The position numbers and the translations under genes were made by a program. A model generated the notes under the pieces. That model was not told the DNA's origin, searched no databases, and saw only the letters and a program-made list of their open reading frames with translations. From Cedecea davisae DSM 4568 (GTDB lineage: Bacteria; Pseudomonadota; Gammaproteobacteria; Enterobacterales; Enterobacteriaceae), in NCBI RefSeq assembly GCF_000412335.2, contig NZ_KE161030.1, positions 1,144,515-1,208,514 of the forward strand: a stretch of 64,000 nucleotides of DNA, given 5' to 3'. Every line of letters starts with the position of its first letter. Positions within the stretch are counted from its first letter, which is position 1. Positions 33,739-42,360 of this stretch are shown here, one piece after another.

Positions 33739-34707
33739 ATGGACTACCGCAAAATCATTAAAGAAATTGGCCGTGGGAAAAACCACGCCAGGGATCTCGA
33801 TTTTGATACGGCTCGCGGGCTGTACAGCCATATGCTGAAGGGGGAAATCCCGGAACTTGAGCTGGGCGGGGTGCTGATTGCCCTGCGCATAAAGGGTGAG
33901 GGCGAAGCGGAAATGCTCGGCTTTTATGAAGCGATGAAGCAGCATCTGATCGCCCTGACGCCGCCGCCCGGTAAACCGATGCCGATTGTTATTCCTTCTT
34001 ATAATGGCGCCCGCAAGCAGGCCAACCTTACGCCGCTGCTGGCGCTGCTGCTCAGCAAGCTGGGCTATCCGGTGGTTGTGCACGGCGTAAGCGATGATCC
34101 AACCCGCGTGCTGACGGAAACTATTTTTACCCTGCTGGGCATCGAGCCGACTCGCCATGCCGGGCAGGCGCAGGCGAAACTGGAGTCGCATCATCCGGTT
34201 TATATTCCTGTCGGCGCACTTTGCCCGCCAATGGAAGAACAACTTGGAATGCGCTGGAGAATGGGCGTGCGAAACAGCGCCCACACGCTGGCGAAACTGG
34301 CGACGCCGTTTGCAGAAGACGCCGCCCTGAGGCTTGCCAGCGTTTCCCACCCCGAATATGTGTCCAAAGTAGCGAAGTTCTTTGCCGATATTGGTGGCCG
34401 TGGGCTGCTGATGCACGGCACGGAAGGCGAGGTGTATGCCAACCCTCAGCGCTGCCCGCAGATAACGCTAATTGACGGCGAAGGCGCCCGGGTGATTAGC
34501 GAGCGCCAGACCGACCTTGAGTCTGAAGACGTTGTGCTCCCGGCCGGTAAAGATCCTGATGTTACCGCCCGCTGGATTGAACGCTGCGTGGCGGGCGTGG
34601 AGCCGGTACCCCGGTCGCTGAAGATTCAGCTGGCCTGCTGCCTGGTCGCCACCGGTGAGGTTGCAACGCTTGAGGCGGGTTTAGCTCGGGTAGCTGAAGT
34701 TTTCTGA
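33739..34707 (+). CDS. ybiB: YbiB, TrpD2-type DNA-binding protein
   Basis: The 322-residue homologue of anthranilate phosphoribosyltransferase (TrpD-fold: helical N-domain, then GKPMPIVIPSYNGARKQANLTPL and MGVRNSAHTLAKL) belongs to the YbiB group, which binds nucleic acid rather than making tryptophan. It is 14 bases behind dinG with AAGGAGAG, so it is probably co-induced by DNA damage. Confidence 0.93.
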   Translation: MDYRKIIKEIGRGKNHARDLDFDTARGLYSHMLKGEIPELELGGVLIALRIKGEGEAEMLGFYEAMKQHLIALTPPPGKPMPIVIPSYNGARKQANLTPLLALLLSKLGYPVVVHGVSDDPTRVLTETIFTLLGIEPTRHAGQAQAKLESHHPVYIPVGALCPPMEEQLGMRWRMGVRNSAHTLAKLATPFAEDAALRLASVSHPEYVSKVAKFFADIGGRGLLMHGTEGEVYANPQRCPQITLIDGEGARVISERQTDLESEDVVLPAGKDPDVTARWIERCVAGVEPVPRSLKIQLACCLVATGEVATLEAGLARVAEVF

Positions 34708-34716
34708 ATGACAGGC

Positions 34717-34745
34717 AAAAAAAGCCCGCGACAGGCATCGCGGGC
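34717..34745 (-). terminator. Terminator of ybiJ (minus strand)
   Basis: GCCCGCGA (34724-34731) pairs with TCGCGGGC (34738-34745). The flanking A-run at 34717-34723 gives a U-tract on the minus strand. It can also stop ybiB transcripts poorly. Confidence 0.85.
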
Positions 34746-34747
34746 AA

Positions 34748-34830
34748 ACAAGGGTAACATCAGGGTTAAACAAGGGTAGTGCTATCAAGGCCGATGAGGG
34801 TATCAGCCTTAATGAGGGTAATGCTCAGGT
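34748..34830. repeat. Short GGGTA-type direct repeats downstream of ybiJ
   Basis: The pentamer GGGTA occurs at 34752, 34778, 34798 and 34816, with a GGGTT variant at 34763, in contexts such as ACAAGGGTA and ATGAGGGTA. This is a decayed short tandem array in the ybiJ 3' untranslated region. No function is evident. Confidence 0.4.
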
Positions 34831-34837
34831 GCAGTGA

Positions 34838-35098
34838 TTATTTGTAGATAACTGCGGTGCCGCTCATACGGCCATCGGTGTTAGCAGAAGTGATGGCGTA
34901 AGCAGATGCGCCAGCAGCGTCGGCTTTAGCGGCCAGTTTTGCTTCCAGGCTGTCCAGAGTAGATGCGCCGGTTACGGAAACTACGCCAACTTTATTCAGG
35001 TTTTGTGCCTGAGTTTCATTCACTGATTGCGCAGCGAAAGCACCGAAAGAAAGAGTAGAAAGAGCGATTGCAGCTACAGCATATTTGATGGTTTTCAT
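34838..35098 (-). CDS. ybiJ: YbiJ, small secreted YhcN/DUF1471-family protein
   Basis: The 86-residue protein has a signal peptide (MKTIKYAVAAIALSTLSFG..., cut near AFAAQS) and the DUF1471 core (KVGVVSVTGASTLDSLEAKLAAKADAAGASAYAIT ... GTAVIYK). It is a periplasmic stress-response type protein. The start is at 35098; upstream in-frame ATGs lie in the leader. A second family member (mcbA) lies 5.2 kb further on. Confidence 0.88.
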   Translation of the reverse strand: MKTIKYAVAAIALSTLSFGAFAAQSVNETQAQNLNKVGVVSVTGASTLDSLEAKLAAKADAAGASAYAITSANTDGRMSGTAVIYK

Positions 35099-35460
35099 GG
35101 CTAAATTCTCGCAGGTTGTTCTGTTAAGGTGACGTTGTTCCGTCGATGTGATTATGGTCACACTTTTAGGCGGAAGAATAAATCGAAGAGAATTGACGGC
35201 CTTAATCAAAAAAATTGAATTAGTTATAACTTATTGAAATAAATAATGATTGCCGGGTAAATAGTTTCACTGCGTGACGTTAACCATGGAAACCCTTAGT
35301 TTGCGCACTTTTTGCTACTCTTTTTGCCGCTGCTGGTCTTACCTGATGTGCAATCGCTTGCGCAGCATTTTTAGCGTTGTTTTGGCTTTTAGCGCTGTAT
35401 GCTGCGGGGGGAGCTTTTATAATGATGTTCTTACTTTTCAACCCGATCGGATGAGGTTCG
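35099..35460. other. Divergent regulatory region ybiJ / IS481-like gene
   Basis: No gene is visible in this 362-bp AT-rich spacer. TATAAT at 35418-35423 is a plausible -10 for the plus-strand gene at 35461, although the matching -35 is poor. Small frames here have no ribosome binding site. Confidence 0.5.
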
Positions 35461-36300
35461 ATGGAGATAAAGCTGCACTCCAACGCCACAACTACGCCGC
35501 GTACCCGCAAGTACATTCAGGAGTCCGATAAAACGGACGGCGAGCTGGCGGAGGAACTGAACATATCTGTGGATACCGTTCGCCGCTGGCGCATGCGCGA
35601 TGACTGCTACGATAAATCCCATCGTCCGAATACTATTCACCGGGCGCTGAGCCACGAGCAGGAAGCCATACTGGTGTTTCTGCGCCTGCGGCTGGCGCTT
35701 TCGCTGGATGAATTGCTTGAGGCTGCTCGTTTGCTGGTGCAGCAGGGTATCTCCAGGGCCAGCGTCAGCCGTGCGTTGCAAAATTGGCAGCAATCGAGAA
35801 TTACCCGTCCCGATCTGAACAGCGCCTGCGGCCATTTATGGCTCGACGTTTTCCCCCTCCCGGAAGTGATTAGCCATAAGCAGGGCGAGCTTCTGGTCTT
35901 TAGCGACCGGGTTTCTGGCTATATGGCGGTGGCGCTGCGCGAACGCGGCTGCGTGGGAATACCCGACCCGCTGGTCGGCTTCTTGCGTCAGGGTCTGCTG
36001 TTGCCGGTGCTTTCTATTACCGCCCGACCTTCAACTTTTGCTCAGCAGCTGGCGGAGGCACTTTCGGTGCCGCTGCATCCTGCCCCCGAGGAAAGCTGGC
36101 AGCAGCAGGCTAAGCAGGGGAACTATCGGCAGGAGCTCGAGGCGCTATTAAACGGTGAGCGTTTTGACAAACGTCTTGGGCTGGGCGCGGTGCTGCTGGA
36201 GTTCGAAGATTTGCTGAACCAGAGAATTATCCGCAGCCGCCTGAAAAACCTTACCCCGGCGGCGTGGCTCCGGCTAAATCAGCCGTCGGCTGGTAAATAA
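35461..36300 (+). CDS. IS481-transposase-like DNA-binding protein, probably domesticated
   Basis: In this 279-residue protein, residues about 20-115 match the two helix-turn-helix units of IS481-type transposases (DGELAEELNISVDTVRRW; DKSHRPNTIHRALSHEQEAI; LDELLEAARLL). The catalytic domain begins (GHLWLDVFPLPEV, D129; FSDRVSGYMAV) but is short and diverged, and I see no second catalytic Asp in a TDNG context or final Glu. No terminal inverted repeats or target duplication are apparent. It is therefore probably a retained DNA-binding protein or a decayed transposase. It is convergent with the glycosylasparaginase operon and shares its terminator. Confidence 0.65.
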   Translation: MEIKLHSNATTTPRTRKYIQESDKTDGELAEELNISVDTVRRWRMRDDCYDKSHRPNTIHRALSHEQEAILVFLRLRLALSLDELLEAARLLVQQGISRASVSRALQNWQQSRITRPDLNSACGHLWLDVFPLPEVISHKQGELLVFSDRVSGYMAVALRERGCVGIPDPLVGFLRQGLLLPVLSITARPSTFAQQLAEALSVPLHPAPEESWQQQAKQGNYRQELEALLNGERFDKRLGLGAVLLEFEDLLNQRIIRSRLKNLTPAAWLRLNQPSAGK

Positions 36301-36303
36301 AAA

Positions 36304-36327
36304 AAGCGCCCGGATGGCGCTTTTTTG
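36304..36327. terminator. Bidirectional terminator
   Basis: GCGCC (36306-36310) and GGCGC (36316-36320) are flanked by A and T runs on the two sides. It serves the plus-strand IS481-like gene and the minus-strand aminopeptidase operon. Confidence 0.88.
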
Positions 36328-36329
36328 GG

Positions 36330-37772
36330 TTATCTGGCCTCGCAAAGCGAAAGCAAATAGTGGGTTAACAGGTGCGCGGGGCGGCCGCTCGCCTGGGTAA
36401 ACTTGCCCCGTGAAAGCGCGGTTCCGCTGACGTCAAGGTGCGCCCAGGGGCGATGATGGCAGAATTTACTCAGGAACTGGGCGGCCGAAACCGCAATCGC
36501 CGCGTTGTTCGGCGGGGTGTTGGTCAGGTCGGCAATGGTGCTTTTTACCTGGCCGTCGAAGCTTTCGTCCAGCGGCAGCGGCCAGACGCGATCCTGCGTC
36601 AGGTTGCCCGCGTGCTGTAAGCGCTGGCTCAGGAATTCATTGTTGCTCATCATGCCGGAGATATCGTAACCCAGGGCTTTCACTACCGCGCCGGTCAGGG
36701 TTGCCACATCAATTATTTCTGCGGGTTCGAAACGTTCGGCGGCGTAGCTAAGCGCGTCTGCCAGCACCAGCCGTCCTTCGGCATCGGTATTCATGATTTC
36801 GACGCTAACGCCAGCGTGCGCCTTAACCACGTCACCGGGGAGCATGGCCGTACTGCCCGGCATGTTTTCGGCCAGCGCCATCACCGCGACAATATTGAGC
36901 GGCAGGTTTAACGCTTTTACCGTTTCCATCATGCCAAACACCACCGCCGCGCCGCACATGTCATATTTCATGGTGCGCATCCCTTCGCCTTCTTTCAGCC
37001 ACAGGCCGCCCGTGTCGAAGGTAATGCCTTTCCCGACCAGGGCGTAAACCGGGCTATGCTCCCCGGCACCCTGCCAGCGCAGCGTCACCAGGCGGGGAGG
37101 GTTTACGCTACCTTTCCCCGTGGCGTGCAGGCAGCCGAGGCCGCCGTCAAAAATAGCCTGCTCGTCGAGGACTTCACAGCAAGTTTGCGGGTGTTGAGCT
37201 GCCCACTCTTCGGCGCGGCGAGCAACGTCCTGCGGGCGGCAGTCCTGGGCGGGTAAATCCGCCAGCTGGCGCGAGAGCAGCATCCCCCGGGCAATGGCTT
37301 CTGCCTGGGCCGCCAGACGCCGGGCCAGAGCGTTGTTCGGCTCGGCAACCAGCCACAGTTCGCCTTTACTTTGCGGCTGTTCGCGACGGTAGCCAAGTTG
37401 AGGCAGCTGATAAAAACGGTTCATGATGGCGACCAGCAGGCCGCGCAGGCGCACGAAAGTAGTTTCATCCGCCAGGTTAAAACCAGCGAGATCCAGCGCC
37501 ACCGGCTGCTGTACGGGGGAGGGGAGTAACGTTTCAATGGCGTTCAGCAGGCGGCGAAGAACTGCGGGCTGCGTAATGTCAGATTCGGGCAGCAGCGACA
37601 GGCGCTGGCAAACGCCCAGCAGGCCAAAAGAGGTGGTTTGTGCTTCATCGTGATGCGCCATCTCTATTAATAGCGGCTGAAGCGCATTCGGCCAGCGGCT
37701 GCCGGAAGTGTTCCACAGCAGTAGATGAGCCTCTTTGAAACTGGCGTCGGGTGAAATTAACTGGCATTTCAT
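36330..37772 (-). CDS. M17-family leucyl aminopeptidase
   Basis: The 480-residue peptidase has the M17 signatures GKGITFDTGGLWLKEGEGM, the metal/catalytic NTDAEGRLVLADALSYA, and DVATLTGAV. The family removes N-terminal residues from peptides with two metal ions in a cytosolic hexamer. The start (MKCQLISPDAS) overlaps the upstream gene's stop as ATGA, so it is coupled to the amidase. It is not the housekeeping pepA context. In this operon it probably trims imported peptides or glycopeptides. Confidence 0.88.
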   Translation of the reverse strand: MKCQLISPDASFKEAHLLLWNTSGSRWPNALQPLLIEMAHHDEAQTTSFGLLGVCQRLSLLPESDITQPAVLRRLLNAIETLLPSPVQQPVALDLAGFNLADETTFVRLRGLLVAIMNRFYQLPQLGYRREQPQSKGELWLVAEPNNALARRLAAQAEAIARGMLLSRQLADLPAQDCRPQDVARRAEEWAAQHPQTCCEVLDEQAIFDGGLGCLHATGKGSVNPPRLVTLRWQGAGEHSPVYALVGKGITFDTGGLWLKEGEGMRTMKYDMCGAAVVFGMMETVKALNLPLNIVAVMALAENMPGSTAMLPGDVVKAHAGVSVEIMNTDAEGRLVLADALSYAAERFEPAEIIDVATLTGAVVKALGYDISGMMSNNEFLSQRLQHAGNLTQDRVWPLPLDESFDGQVKSTIADLTNTPPNNAAIAVSAAQFLSKFCHHRPWAHLDVSGTALSRGKFTQASGRPAHLLTHYLLSLCEAR

Positions 37773-38737
37773 TGGATGACCTCGGCGGTGATGCGTTGTT
37801 GATAGGCGTCCAGCCATGCACGGTCTGCGGGGCGAATAAGCGTTTTGTTGCCTTCGCGAGCGGTGAGGAAGACCTGAGCCGGTTGGTCAGGGGTGGCGAC
37901 CGAGAAAGAGAAGTTATCGATAGTTGTGGCGGCACCGTATTCGCCGCGATTGTTCATGCAGACGACGGACAGGTCGCCCGCGCGGCCATAGCGCGCAATC
38001 AGTTTCGCTTCAAGATCGTAAACCGCCGACTCGGCTGCCTGCTGCGGCGACATGCCGCGCGCCATGCGGCTGACGATTTCATAGCTGATGCAGCCTTTCA
38101 TCAGGTCTTCACCGAGGCCGGTAGCGGTAGCGGCACCAATTTCGCTGTCGGCATAGAACCCCGAGCCGGAAACCGGCGAGTCGCCAACTCTGCCGGGGCG
38201 TTTCATAAACAGGCCGCTGGTGGAGGTGGCTACCGACATTCTCTGCTGAGCGTCCAGGGCAATCACGCCGACGGTATCGTGCCCGGTGTAAGGGCTGAGG
38301 CCGCGATCCAGGGTTTCACGCTTGCGTTTGAGGTAGTGGTTATGGGCGCGGCTGGTCAGCATTGTTTTGCTTTCAAAGCCCCGGCTTCGCGCCCACTCTT
38401 CGGCACCTTCGCCGACCATAAAGCTATTAAATCGCTCCTCGCTGAGCGCTCTTGCCAGCAGAATAGGGTTGGCGATGTTTTTTACTCCGGCAACCGCGCC
38501 CAGCGCAAGGCTGGTACCGTCCATAAAGGCGGCATCCAGTTCCACCTCTCCGCGTTCGTTAGGCAGCCCGCCGAAGCCGACCGATTTGTAGAAGGGATAA
38601 TCTTCCACGCATTTTACCGCGTGAACGACCGCATCGCTGGCCGAACCGCCCTGTTGTAGCTGCCCGGCGGCCTCGCCGATACCTTCCCACGCCATACGCC
38701 AGGTGGCGATCGTTCCCCATTTTGCTGATAACGTCAT
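37769..38737 (-). CDS. N4-glycosylasparaginase / isoaspartyl peptidase-type Ntn hydrolase
   Basis: This 322-residue protein carries the family hallmarks: TIATWRMAWEGI near the start, SVGFGGLPNERGEVELDAAFMDG (about 52-74), and the autocleavage/nucleophile site GHDTVGV with Thr at about 155. The pattern fits aspartylglucosaminidase (GlcNAc-Asn hydrolase) better than the plant-type asparaginase IaaA. It would split glycosyl-asparagine to sugar and aspartate. There is no signal peptide, so it acts on imported substrate. It lies 6 bases after the PTS gene. Confidence 0.85.
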   Translation of the reverse strand: MTLSAKWGTIATWRMAWEGIGEAAGQLQQGGSASDAVVHAVKCVEDYPFYKSVGFGGLPNERGEVELDAAFMDGTSLALGAVAGVKNIANPILLARALSEERFNSFMVGEGAEEWARSRGFESKTMLTSRAHNHYLKRKRETLDRGLSPYTGHDTVGVIALDAQQRMSVATSTSGLFMKRPGRVGDSPVSGSGFYADSEIGAATATGLGEDLMKGCISYEIVSRMARGMSPQQAAESAVYDLEAKLIARYGRAGDLSVVCMNNRGEYGAATTIDNFSFSVATPDQPAQVFLTAREGNKTLIRPADRAWLDAYQQRITAEVIQ

Positions 38738-38743
38738 GTTTAA

Positions 38744-40051
38744 CTACTCCGTGGCGGGTTTACTTTCAGTCGTGGCAACGGGCGCTTCGCTGGCCCGATA
38801 CTGCCGGTCGACGACTTTGAGGAAGGGCAGATAGATGATTGCCCCGATGCACAGGTTAATAAGCTGGATAACCGCGCCGCTGAGATGGCCGGTAACGATA
38901 AACCCGCTCAGCACCGGCGGCAGCGTCCACGGGATATAAACCCCGGTGGTGGTGGCGACCATGCCGACCGACATCGCGATGTACTGCACCGTAACCAGCA
39001 CCAGCGGCACCAGATTAAACGGGATAAGCATTATTGGGTTCATGATAACGGGCAGGCCAAACAGCACCGGCTCGTTAATATTGAAGAGGGAGGAGCCTGC
39101 GGCGAGGCGCGAAACGTTTTTGATGTGCTGGCTGCGGGCGAACAGCAGCATAGCAATCACCAGAGACAAAGTTGCGCCCGCGCCGCCCATCCAGATCATG
39201 TCATAGAACTGCTCGGTAACCACGTGCGGCGGCGGCATTCCGGCCTGGGTGGCGGCGAGGTTGTCCATCTGGTTTTCCATCCAGAATGGCCGAAGAATAC
39301 CGTTTACCATCGAGCCGGAGTTAATACCCACCGACCACAGGCTGGTAATGCTGAAGCAGGTAAACAGCGCGCCGATATAAGAGGTGCCAAAGTGGCGAAT
39401 CGGCGTGGCGAGCACTTCATAAACGAATTGGTGAATGGTGTGGTAGTCGGTTTTAGCGAACAGCACCCGCACCGCCAGGGCGATGACCAGAATCAGTAAT
39501 GAAGGGATAAGAGCGGCGAAAGAGCGTTGCACGGCAGGCGGCACGCCGTCGGGCATTTTTATCACCCAGTTCTGGCGCAGCATCCAGGCAAACAGTTCGG
39601 TGCTGGCAAGCGCGCCCAGCATAGCGACGAACAGCCCTTTTGAGCCCAACCACTCCATGGGAATAATATTGCCGACATCAGGATGTTTGGCGAACGGCGT
39701 GAGGATCAGAAAACAGGAGAGCGATAAAATACCGGAAGACATTCTGTCTATGTCGTAGCGCTCCGCCAGCCGGTAGGCCACCAGGAAGCTGATAAACAGC
39801 GCCATGGTTGAGAAGATCGCATTGAAAGGAATTTCGACGGTGGCGGACCATCCCTCGCCAAAAATGGAGGCCATAAACTGCTGGTATACGGTGCTCGGGA
39901 ACGAAGAGATCACCAGCAGAATTGAGCCAACGATAATAAACGGCATGAACGAGATATAGGCATCGCGAATGGCGCCTAAATGACGCTGCTGCGCCATCTT
40001 AGCGGCCAGGGGCATCAGCCGGGCTTCTATTGCGGCCATCAGGTTTTTCAT
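38744..40051 (-). CDS. PTS EIIC permease, lactose/cellobiose (CelB/ChbC) type
   Basis: The 435-residue membrane protein has about ten helices and CelB-family motifs (FMPFIIVGSILLVISSFP; LFNINEPVLFGLPVIMNPIM). It transports a sugar while EIIB passes phosphate; no EIIA or EIIB gene is nearby, so it must borrow these from elsewhere (for example the chitobiose system). It is first in an operon with a glycosylasparaginase and an aminopeptidase, suggesting a glycosylated amino acid or peptide as substrate. Confidence 0.9.
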   Translation of the reverse strand: MKNLMAAIEARLMPLAAKMAQQRHLGAIRDAYISFMPFIIVGSILLVISSFPSTVYQQFMASIFGEGWSATVEIPFNAIFSTMALFISFLVAYRLAERYDIDRMSSGILSLSCFLILTPFAKHPDVGNIIPMEWLGSKGLFVAMLGALASTELFAWMLRQNWVIKMPDGVPPAVQRSFAALIPSLLILVIALAVRVLFAKTDYHTIHQFVYEVLATPIRHFGTSYIGALFTCFSITSLWSVGINSGSMVNGILRPFWMENQMDNLAATQAGMPPPHVVTEQFYDMIWMGGAGATLSLVIAMLLFARSQHIKNVSRLAAGSSLFNINEPVLFGLPVIMNPIMLIPFNLVPLVLVTVQYIAMSVGMVATTTGVYIPWTLPPVLSGFIVTGHLSGAVIQLINLCIGAIIYLPFLKVVDRQYRASEAPVATTESKPATE

Positions 40052-40098
40052 TTTACCGCTCCGTAAGTAATCACAAGAGACAATTCTTGCGTGTGATT

Positions 40099-40144
40099 AC
40101 CTTAGTGATTGTTCAGAGCGAATAAAGTGAGTTAATTCACAGAT
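40099..40144 (-). promoter_or_regulatory. CRP site and promoter of the PTS operon
   Basis: AGTGA-GTTAAT-TCACA (40126-40141) is a near-perfect CRP half-site pair. On the minus strand TAAGGT at 40099-40104 lies where a -10 would be if CRP binds near -41.5. This fits glucose-repressed expression. Upstream, an AAGTA/TACTT inverted repeat surrounds TCATATGA (40154-40172), a possible second regulator site. Confidence 0.65.
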
Positions 40145-40205
40145 GAGCCATATAAGTATCATATGATTACTTGATTTTTTTTGTGGGGTTTTTAGCGCAG
40201 AGAGA

Positions 40206-40230
40206 ATAAAAAAGCCCCGCATAACGGGGC
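40206..40230 (-). terminator. Terminator of mcbA
   Basis: GCCCCG and CGGGGC (40214-40230) form the stem. The A-run before it gives a minus-strand U-tract. Confidence 0.88.
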
Positions 40231-40249
40231 GTGGTGACGGTACGCGGGG

Positions 40250-40507
40250 CTATTTGTAGATGGTGGCTGTGCCGTAGAGGCGATTATCGCCGCCGGCCGA
40301 GTTGATGACATAGCCGGTCGCACCCTGTTCTTTGGCTTTTTCGGCCAGCTTGGCTTGCAGACCGTCAAGCGTGCCGGCTTTGGCGGTTACCGTACCGACC
40401 GGACGCATCTGGCCAAGGTTTGCGTCACTCATTTCCTGGGCTGCCATTGAGGCAAAAGGCAGTGCAGCAAGAGAGATAACCGCAGAGAAATACAGCAGTT
40501 TTTTCAT
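40250..40507 (-). CDS. mcbA: McbA-like YhcN/DUF1471 small secreted protein
   Basis: The 85-residue protein has a signal peptide (MKKLLYFSAVISLAALPFASMA) and a DUF1471 core (MRPVGTVTAKAGTLDGLQAKLAEKAKEQGATGYVI ... YGTATIYK). In E. coli mcbA (biofilm/colanic-acid related) is next to rlmF, as here with one gene between. The ribosome binding site is AGGATG. Confidence 0.8.
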   Translation of the reverse strand: MKKLLYFSAVISLAALPFASMAAQEMSDANLGQMRPVGTVTAKAGTLDGLQAKLAEKAKEQGATGYVINSAGGDNRLYGTATIYK

Positions 40508-40690
40508 CTTTACATCCTCTTGAGCGTTAGGAGCGGAACACCTTTATCTTGTCTGACAGTTAAAGTCTAGTTCCCCTGCGGGCAGGTAATGACGGAAAAA
40601 ATTGATGGACTTGTGCTTATTTTTTGAACGATAAAACTTGACCAAAAGCTGACAAAAAAGCCACAAATAAGTGGCTGATTTATCGTGTTT

Positions 40691-41317
40691 TTAGCGGGCG
40701 TCCGGGCGGATCAGATCGAAACGCAGCGATTCGTCTATGGTGTAATAGGCCGAGGGGCCACCAGCCCGCAGTATCGGTTTTGCCAAAGCGGTCTGGTAAA
40801 CGCCGTCGATAAGCAACTCTTCATCTATATGCACGGCAACCACTTCGCCCAATACCAGCCAGCTGTTCAGCTCGTCGCCATCGGCGGCGGTCAGGCGAAT
40901 GCATTGAGAGAGGCGGCATTCGAAGTTAACCGGGCTTTCGGCCACCAGACAGGCTTTAACCTTTTTCCCGGCAACCGGCGTTAAGCCTGCCCGCTGGAAC
41001 TCATCCTCGCCTCTGGGCAGCGTGGCGGAGGTTTCATTCATCTGTTCGGCAAGGGGGCGGGTCGCCAGGTTCCAGACGAATTCTTTGGTGTCGAGAATGT
41101 TTTGCACGCTATCTTTCCAGCCGCTGCTGGCGAAACCAATTATCGGTGGGCGATAATTGAAGCAGTTAAAGAAGCTGTAGGGCGCAAGATTGCGCTGCCC
41201 CTGCGGATTGTAAGAGGCTATCCAGCCGATAGGGCGAGGGCCGATGATGGCGTTCAGCGGATCGTGCCCTAAGCCGTGGCCCTCTGAAGGTTCGTAGTAG
41301 TAACGTTTTTTACTCAT
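40691..41317 (-). CDS. Flavin reductase-like FMN-binding protein
   Basis: The 208-residue protein has the split-barrel flavin-reductase fold (NAIIGPRPIGWIASYNPQGQRNLAPYSFFNCFNYRPPIIGFASS). The family uses FMN and NAD(P)H, often as a partner of a mono-oxygenase or as a DIM6/NTAB-type oxidoreductase. The start MSKKRYYYEPSEG at 41317 has AGGTG upstream; the longer frame is unsupported. It is divergent from rlmF. Confidence 0.82.
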   Translation of the reverse strand: MSKKRYYYEPSEGHGLGHDPLNAIIGPRPIGWIASYNPQGQRNLAPYSFFNCFNYRPPIIGFASSGWKDSVQNILDTKEFVWNLATRPLAEQMNETSATLPRGEDEFQRAGLTPVAGKKVKACLVAESPVNFECRLSQCIRLTAADGDELNSWLVLGEVVAVHIDEELLIDGVYQTALAKPILRAGGPSAYYTIDESLRFDLIRPDAR

Positions 41318-41418
41318 AGCGCACCTGAATTCGTGTTGGAAGAGCCAAATCGCCGGGGATGTATTTACCCGGCGCGGAGAGCAGAGTATCTTACGCGCCC
41401 ACACAAGGAGAAGCCCCG

Positions 41419-42360
41419 ATGAAAACCCCAGCCGCAACTAAACCCGGTTTACACCCGCGTAACCGCCACCGCAACCGGTATGACTTTGCCGCTTTAACCG
41501 AAAGCAGCCCGGCGCTGGCGGCGTTTTTGCGTCAGGGGCCGCACGGCGACACCACGGTAGATTTTGCCGACCCGCTGGCGGTTAAGGCGCTTAACCAGGC
41601 GCTGTTGGCCCACTTCTACCAAATTAAGCAGTGGGATATTCCCGAAGGTTTTCTCTGCCCGCCGGTTCCGGGGCGCGCGGATTATATACATCATTTAGCG
41701 GATTTACTGGCTGAGAGCAACGGCGGCGTGGTGCCGACTCAGGCTACGGTGCTGGATGTTGGCGTGGGTGCCAACTGCATCTATCCGCTGATTGGGCAGC
41801 ACGAATACGGCTGGCGCTTTACCGGCTCGGAGCTTGATGAGGACGCGCTGCGTGGCGCAATGCAAATTCTTGAGGCGAACCCTGGCCTTAACCGCATGAT
41901 CCGTCTGCGCCGCCAGAAAAATGCCGACAATATTTTAGACGGCATCATCCACAAGAACGAAACCTACGATGCGACGCTTTGTAATCCGCCTTTCCATGAT
42001 TCGGCACAGGCAGCCCGCAGCGGCAGCGAACGCAAACGCCGTAATCTGGGCCAGGATGCAGGAGCTGCGCTCAACTTCGGCGGCCGCGAGCAGGAGCTGT
42101 GGTGCGAAGGCGGTGAAGTCGCGTTCGTCAGCAAAATGATCAAAGAGAGCAAGGCTTTTGGCCGCCAGGTGCTGTGGTTCACTTCTCTGGTTTCTAAAGG
42201 CGAGAACCTGCCCGCGTTGTACCGCGTGATGCAGGAAACCGGGGTGGTGAAAGTGGTGAAAAAAGAGATGGCGCAGGGCCAGAAGCAGAGCCGCTTCATC
42301 GCCTGGAGCTTTATGGATGACGCCCAGCGGGCCCGCTGGGCGAAAAACCGCGGTAAATAA
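41419..42360 (+). CDS. rlmF: RlmF, 23S rRNA A1618 N6-methyltransferase
   Basis: The 313-residue protein has an AdoMet site [14 protein letters not shown] and the adenine-N6 catalytic motif NPPF ([11 protein letters not shown]). It methylates A1618 of 23S rRNA. The start [10 protein letters not shown] has AAGGAG upstream. It abuts ybiO tail to tail with no spacer. Confidence 0.95.
   Translation: MKTPAATKPGLHPRNRHRNRYDFAALTESSPALAAFLRQGPHGDTTVDFADPLAVKALNQALLAHFYQIKQWDIPEGFLCPPVPGRADYIHHLADLLAESNGGVVPTQATVLDVGVGANCIYPLIGQHEYGWRFTGSELDEDALRGAMQILEANPGLNRMIRLRRQKNADNILDGIIHKNETYDATLCNPPFHDSAQAARSGSERKRRNLGQDAGAALNFGGREQELWCEGGEVAFVSKMIKESKAFGRQVLWFTSLVSKGENLPALYRVMQETGVVKVVKKEMAQGQKQSRFIAWSFMDDAQRARWAKNRGK

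Noticed and set aside
35274-35531. 85-residue plus-strand frame before the IS481-like gene
   Set aside because: It overlaps the next gene out of frame, has no ribosome binding site and is Cys/Ser/Phe-rich without known features.
37751-38659. 302-residue plus-strand frame opposite the glycosylasparaginase gene
   Set aside because: The minus-strand product has full family motifs and operon coupling; the plus frame has none.
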